Of a DNA stretch of 64,000 nt, positions 61,612 to 64,000 are shown in pieces; position 1 is the stretch's first letter, and each line of letters begins with the position of its first letter. The position numbers were made by a program, and so were the translations under genes. The notes below the pieces were generated by a model, which did not search any database, had not been told where the DNA came from, and saw only the letters and a program-made list of their open reading frames with translations. The DNA is taken from positions 1-64,000 of the forward strand of contig NZ_JABWQP020000005.1 in NCBI RefSeq assembly GCF_014268505.2. The letters run 5' to 3'. This DNA comes from Pseudomonas khorasanensis (GTDB taxonomy: Bacteria > Pseudomonadota > Gammaproteobacteria > Pseudomonadales > Pseudomonadaceae).

Positions 61612-64000
61612 TTACTGAATTTGTCGCCACATGATACGACGGCTGCCGCCGCCGGCTTTCTCTACCAGCGTGGTCACGCCGCCACTGGAGTCGTTGACGA
61701 TTTTGCGTGTTGCTTCTTTGACGATGGCGTTCAGGGTGGGTATGCCACCCGTGAACACCACGCCACTGGATATTGTGTCGTTGCTGTCGACCACGCCATC
61801 GGCGTTGGTGTCGAGCACCGCATAGTTGAGCATCTTACCGCTGAATGCCTCGAGTTCGATCAGTTTGCCGGTGCCGAAACTGGAACACGGGTCCGTGGTA
61901 TCGACGCTCGCCGTGGTGAAAATGATCCGCCCGAGCACGAGGCTGGCCTGATTGATCACTCGCTCACCCGTCAGCGCGTTGTTATACACCAATGGCAGGT
62001 ACCAGCCCTTCTCCCCCGGATACGTTGTGTCATTTTGCGTTGTGGTCACAAATTGCCCGGAGCTGCCGGAGAACACACCGGTAATGGCTTGCGGCTGCAA
62101 ACTGCTGACGGTTATCTGCCCCGAGCCACCCTCGGCATCCCACACCGAATAGAACGCTTGCGAATCCTTGTTGGTCTTGTCGGCGGTTTCGTTGAATTTA
62201 CCGGTGCCAATGAAAATCTGTTTGCCTCCCTGCGGGTTATCCGCCAGCAGCGGTTGCGCGGTGATCGGCTGAGTTGCCCCACCCACCGTGGTGAACAACG
62301 GTCTGCCGGAAAATGCTACGCCCCAGCTGTCCGCCGCCGTGGCACTGAGGTCGAACTTCCAGAGCCGGCCATTCAGATCGCCGCCATAGGCCGCCTGCAC
62401 CACGTTCTGCGAATTGACTCGCAGCTTCACCGAAGACAAGCCATTGCCGGTTTCCGTGCTGTCGACAACGATCTTCCTGATCAGGGAGCCGTCGCGCACA
62501 TCCAGCACATACAACGCCGCCACACCGGAGTTACTGCCGAAGCCGTTGGCAATGAACGCCGCCCAACGACCATCGGCCAAGCGTGCCACTTCCGGACGAG
62601 CGTACGCATAACCCAGATCATTAAAAGCGTTGCCGGTGCTTGCAGTGGCAGGCGCGCTGACTTCCCACAGGGCGCGTGTCACGTTCCCCGCCGAAGCGTC
62701 GAATAGCTGCAACGCATAAAAGGTCTTGCCGCCGGCCCCGGTGCCACCGATGGCCAGGGTTTTCCACGCGCCGCTGATCTGCGCGTCATATACGCCAACC
62801 TGTCCATCCACCAGAAACTTGTGGCTGACACCGTTTACGTAGTTAGGATCGGCAATGAACCGAAGTGACGGGAGCACACTCGACGGCATGTAGGCGTAAC
62901 GGCGAGTCCCGTTGGCCGTGTTGATGACGCTGACGAAGCCATCGTTGGCATTCACCACCAGACTGGCATTCATGTTGGCCGCTTTGGTGGCCAGATAGGT
63001 GCTGTAGGTGGTGTCACCCGACAGGTCGGATGCGGTTTGCTCCGTTGGAGAGGCGAGCACCAGCGGCGAATTGATGATGTCGCCCAGCAATACGCTGCGC
63101 ACCTTCAGGCCGGCCTTGTTGGTGCCTTTGCTCCATTCCACCAGATCGGTGCCAGTCATGCCGGTGGGCAAGCCCTGGCTGAGCGTGGCCTGCTGAGGGA
63201 CGGAAAAGTTGCCGAAGGACAGGTTGACTGCCGCGTTGTTCGCTGTGTTCCAGGACTGGAATGTCGGCGCGGTAGCGCCGGGGACAATCGTGGTATCGGT
63301 GGTCCACAGGGTGGCCGAGGTATTCACCGCGCCGGCTGACGTGAAGCCGAACGACTTTATCGTCCCGCGCCAATCCCTCGGATCGTAACTGGTCTGGAAA
63401 TAGCTGGTGCCACTGGCCAACGTGGTGCCGCTGGAAACACCGCCGCCGCCGGAGCCAGCCTTGGACGTGATATCGCTCAATGCCGACGATAACGCGGCAT
63501 TGAGTCCCGAGCTGTCGGTCGCCTGGTAATACCTGCCCTGACCGTAGCTGGCGGCGTCGGACAACATGTCGTTACTCGCCGCAAAACCCACGGTATAGGT
63601 GTTCATGTTCTGCCGGGGAAAATCCACGGCGTTCCAGCTTTTGCCTGCCGCGTCGGTGCCGGTCGAGCGCATGTCGATATCGAAGGCGAACTTGGCGATG
63701 TCATCCAGATACAGCGTGTCGCCTTCGCCATCACCGCTGGGGTTGTCGCCGTCATTATTGACGCCGTCCCAGTTCGGCAATCGGCTGCCGCCCAGCGGGT
63801 CGTTGGTCGGGAAGGTACGGTCGTAGGTGGGCAAGCCGTCGGTAATCACCACGCCGTAGTTTTTCTGGCAGCGGTACTGGATCGGGCTCGTGTAGGTGGC
63901 CGGCGTGCCGTTGTAGTAAGGCGTCAGGCCGCGCATGTAGCGAGTGACTTCGTAATAGGTCTCGGCCAGCGGTGTATTGGCCACGGCGTTCAAGCCGTTT
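61612..64000 (-). CDS. pilY1: PilY1 tip adhesin (5' end beyond the window)
   Basis: The last 795 or so codons of PilY1, continuing past the right edge. It begins in-window with the von Willebrand A-like part (VITDGLPTYDRTF) and a possible Ca2+ loop (NWDGVNNDGDNPSGDGEGD). The rest is the C-terminal beta-propeller (SLVVNANDGFVSVIN and WAAFIANGFGSNSGVAALYVLDV). A calcium-binding loop DTNADGVVDSND lies near the end, at about 61785-61825. PilY1 promotes pilus extension and surface sensing. No frameshift seen. Confidence 0.93.
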   Translation of the reverse strand, partial: NGLNAVANTPLAETYYEVTRYMRGLTPYYNGTPATYTSPIQYRCQKNYGVVITDGLPTYDRTFPTNDPLGGSRLPNWDGVNNDGDNPSGDGEGDTLYLDDIAKFAFDIDMRSTGTDAAGKSWNAVDFPRQNMNTYTVGFAASNDMLSDAASYGQGRYYQATDSSGLNAALSSALSDITSKAGSGGGGVSSGTTLASGTSYFQTSYDPRDWRGTIKSFGFTSAGAVNTSATLWTTDTTIVPGATAPTFQSWNTANNAAVNLSFGNFSVPQQATLSQGLPTGMTGTDLVEWSKGTNKAGLKVRSVLLGDIINSPLVLASPTEQTASDLSGDTTYSTYLATKAANMNASLVVNANDGFVSVINTANGTRRYAYMPSSVLPSLRFIADPNYVNGVSHKFLVDGQVGVYDAQISGAWKTLAIGGTGAGGKTFYALQLFDASAGNVTRALWEVSAPATASTGNAFNDLGYAYARPEVARLADGRWAAFIANGFGSNSGVAALYVLDVRDGSLIRKIVVDSTETGNGLSSVKLRVNSQNVVQAAYGGDLNGRLWKFDLSATAADSWGVAFSGRPLFTTVGGATQPITAQPLLADNPQGGKQIFIGTGKFNETADKTNKDSQAFYSVWDAEGGSGQITVSSLQPQAITGVFSGSSGQFVTTTQNDTTYPGEKGWYLPLVYNNALTGERVINQASLVLGRIIFTTASVDTTDPCSSFGTGKLIELEAFSGKMLNYAVLDTNADGVVDSNDTISSGVVFTGGIPTLNAIVKEATRKIVNDSSGGVTTLVEKAGGGSRRIMWRQIQ

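Overview
This window looks like a chromosome segment of a Pseudomonas of the fluorescens group. The evidence is a GC-rich coding style, the CbrA/CbrB-CrcZ catabolite control locus, a Fur-controlled PrrF small RNA, pseudomonad type IV pilus genes, and two families of small inverted REP-like repeats in the gaps (the 'GGGAGCGAGC' and 'GTAGGAGC' types). Almost everything is vertically inherited core genome. Gene order resembles, from memory, P. aeruginosa PAO1 blocks PA4691-PA4710, PA4721-PA4739 and PA4525-PA4554 joined together.

Layout. 1-200: a strong leftward promoter and leader, most likely of an rRNA operon lying outside the window. 0.2-14 kb: msrPQ (periplasmic methionine sulfoxide repair), pssA, ilvIHC (branched-chain amino acids), small conserved genes, mrcB (PBP1b), a kinase/ATPase fusion, a pentapeptide protein, a TfoX C-terminal protein and a cyclic-nucleotide-domain protein (cbpA-like). 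14.1-18.3 kb: an iron island with PrrF sRNA, the leftward haem uptake genes phuTUVW, and a Rieske protein. 18.3-31.4 kb: sfsA, an aminotransferase, dksA, gluQ, cbrX-cbrA-cbrB, the CrcZ RNA, pcnB, folK and panBC (panD not found). 31.7-40.8 kb: pgi, acs, an RNA methyltransferase, a large AsmA-like DUF748 protein, DUF2845 and a BON-domain protein. 41.1-50.1 kb: pilA with a sigma54-type promoter, divergent pilBCD-coaE-yacG, a lone CbiM-like permease, and DUF1780-MOSC-DUF3094-ndh. 50.1-51 kb: a decayed chemoreceptor 3' end and four tRNA genes (Asn, Pro, Lys, Pro). 51-56.7 kb: clpB behind a sigma32-type promoter, pgeF, rluD and divergent bamD. 56.8-64 kb: pilSR, thiO and the end of the minor-pilin operon (pilE, partial pilY1).

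Together the window holds two nitrogen-regulator-like systems acting with sigma54: CbrAB drives CrcZ, which sequesters Hfq/Crc and relieves catabolite repression, and PilSR drives pilA. It also holds much of the apparatus for building a type IV pilus and a Fur/PrrF-linked haem importer.

No clearly new defence, toxin or biosynthetic system is visible. The points most worth checking are the tRNA-Lys/Pro attachment hotspot with its duplicated tRNA and chemoreceptor relic, the regulatory RNAs (CrcZ with six A-rich motifs, single PrrF), the missing panD and phuRS, and a conserved small-protein cluster before ndh.
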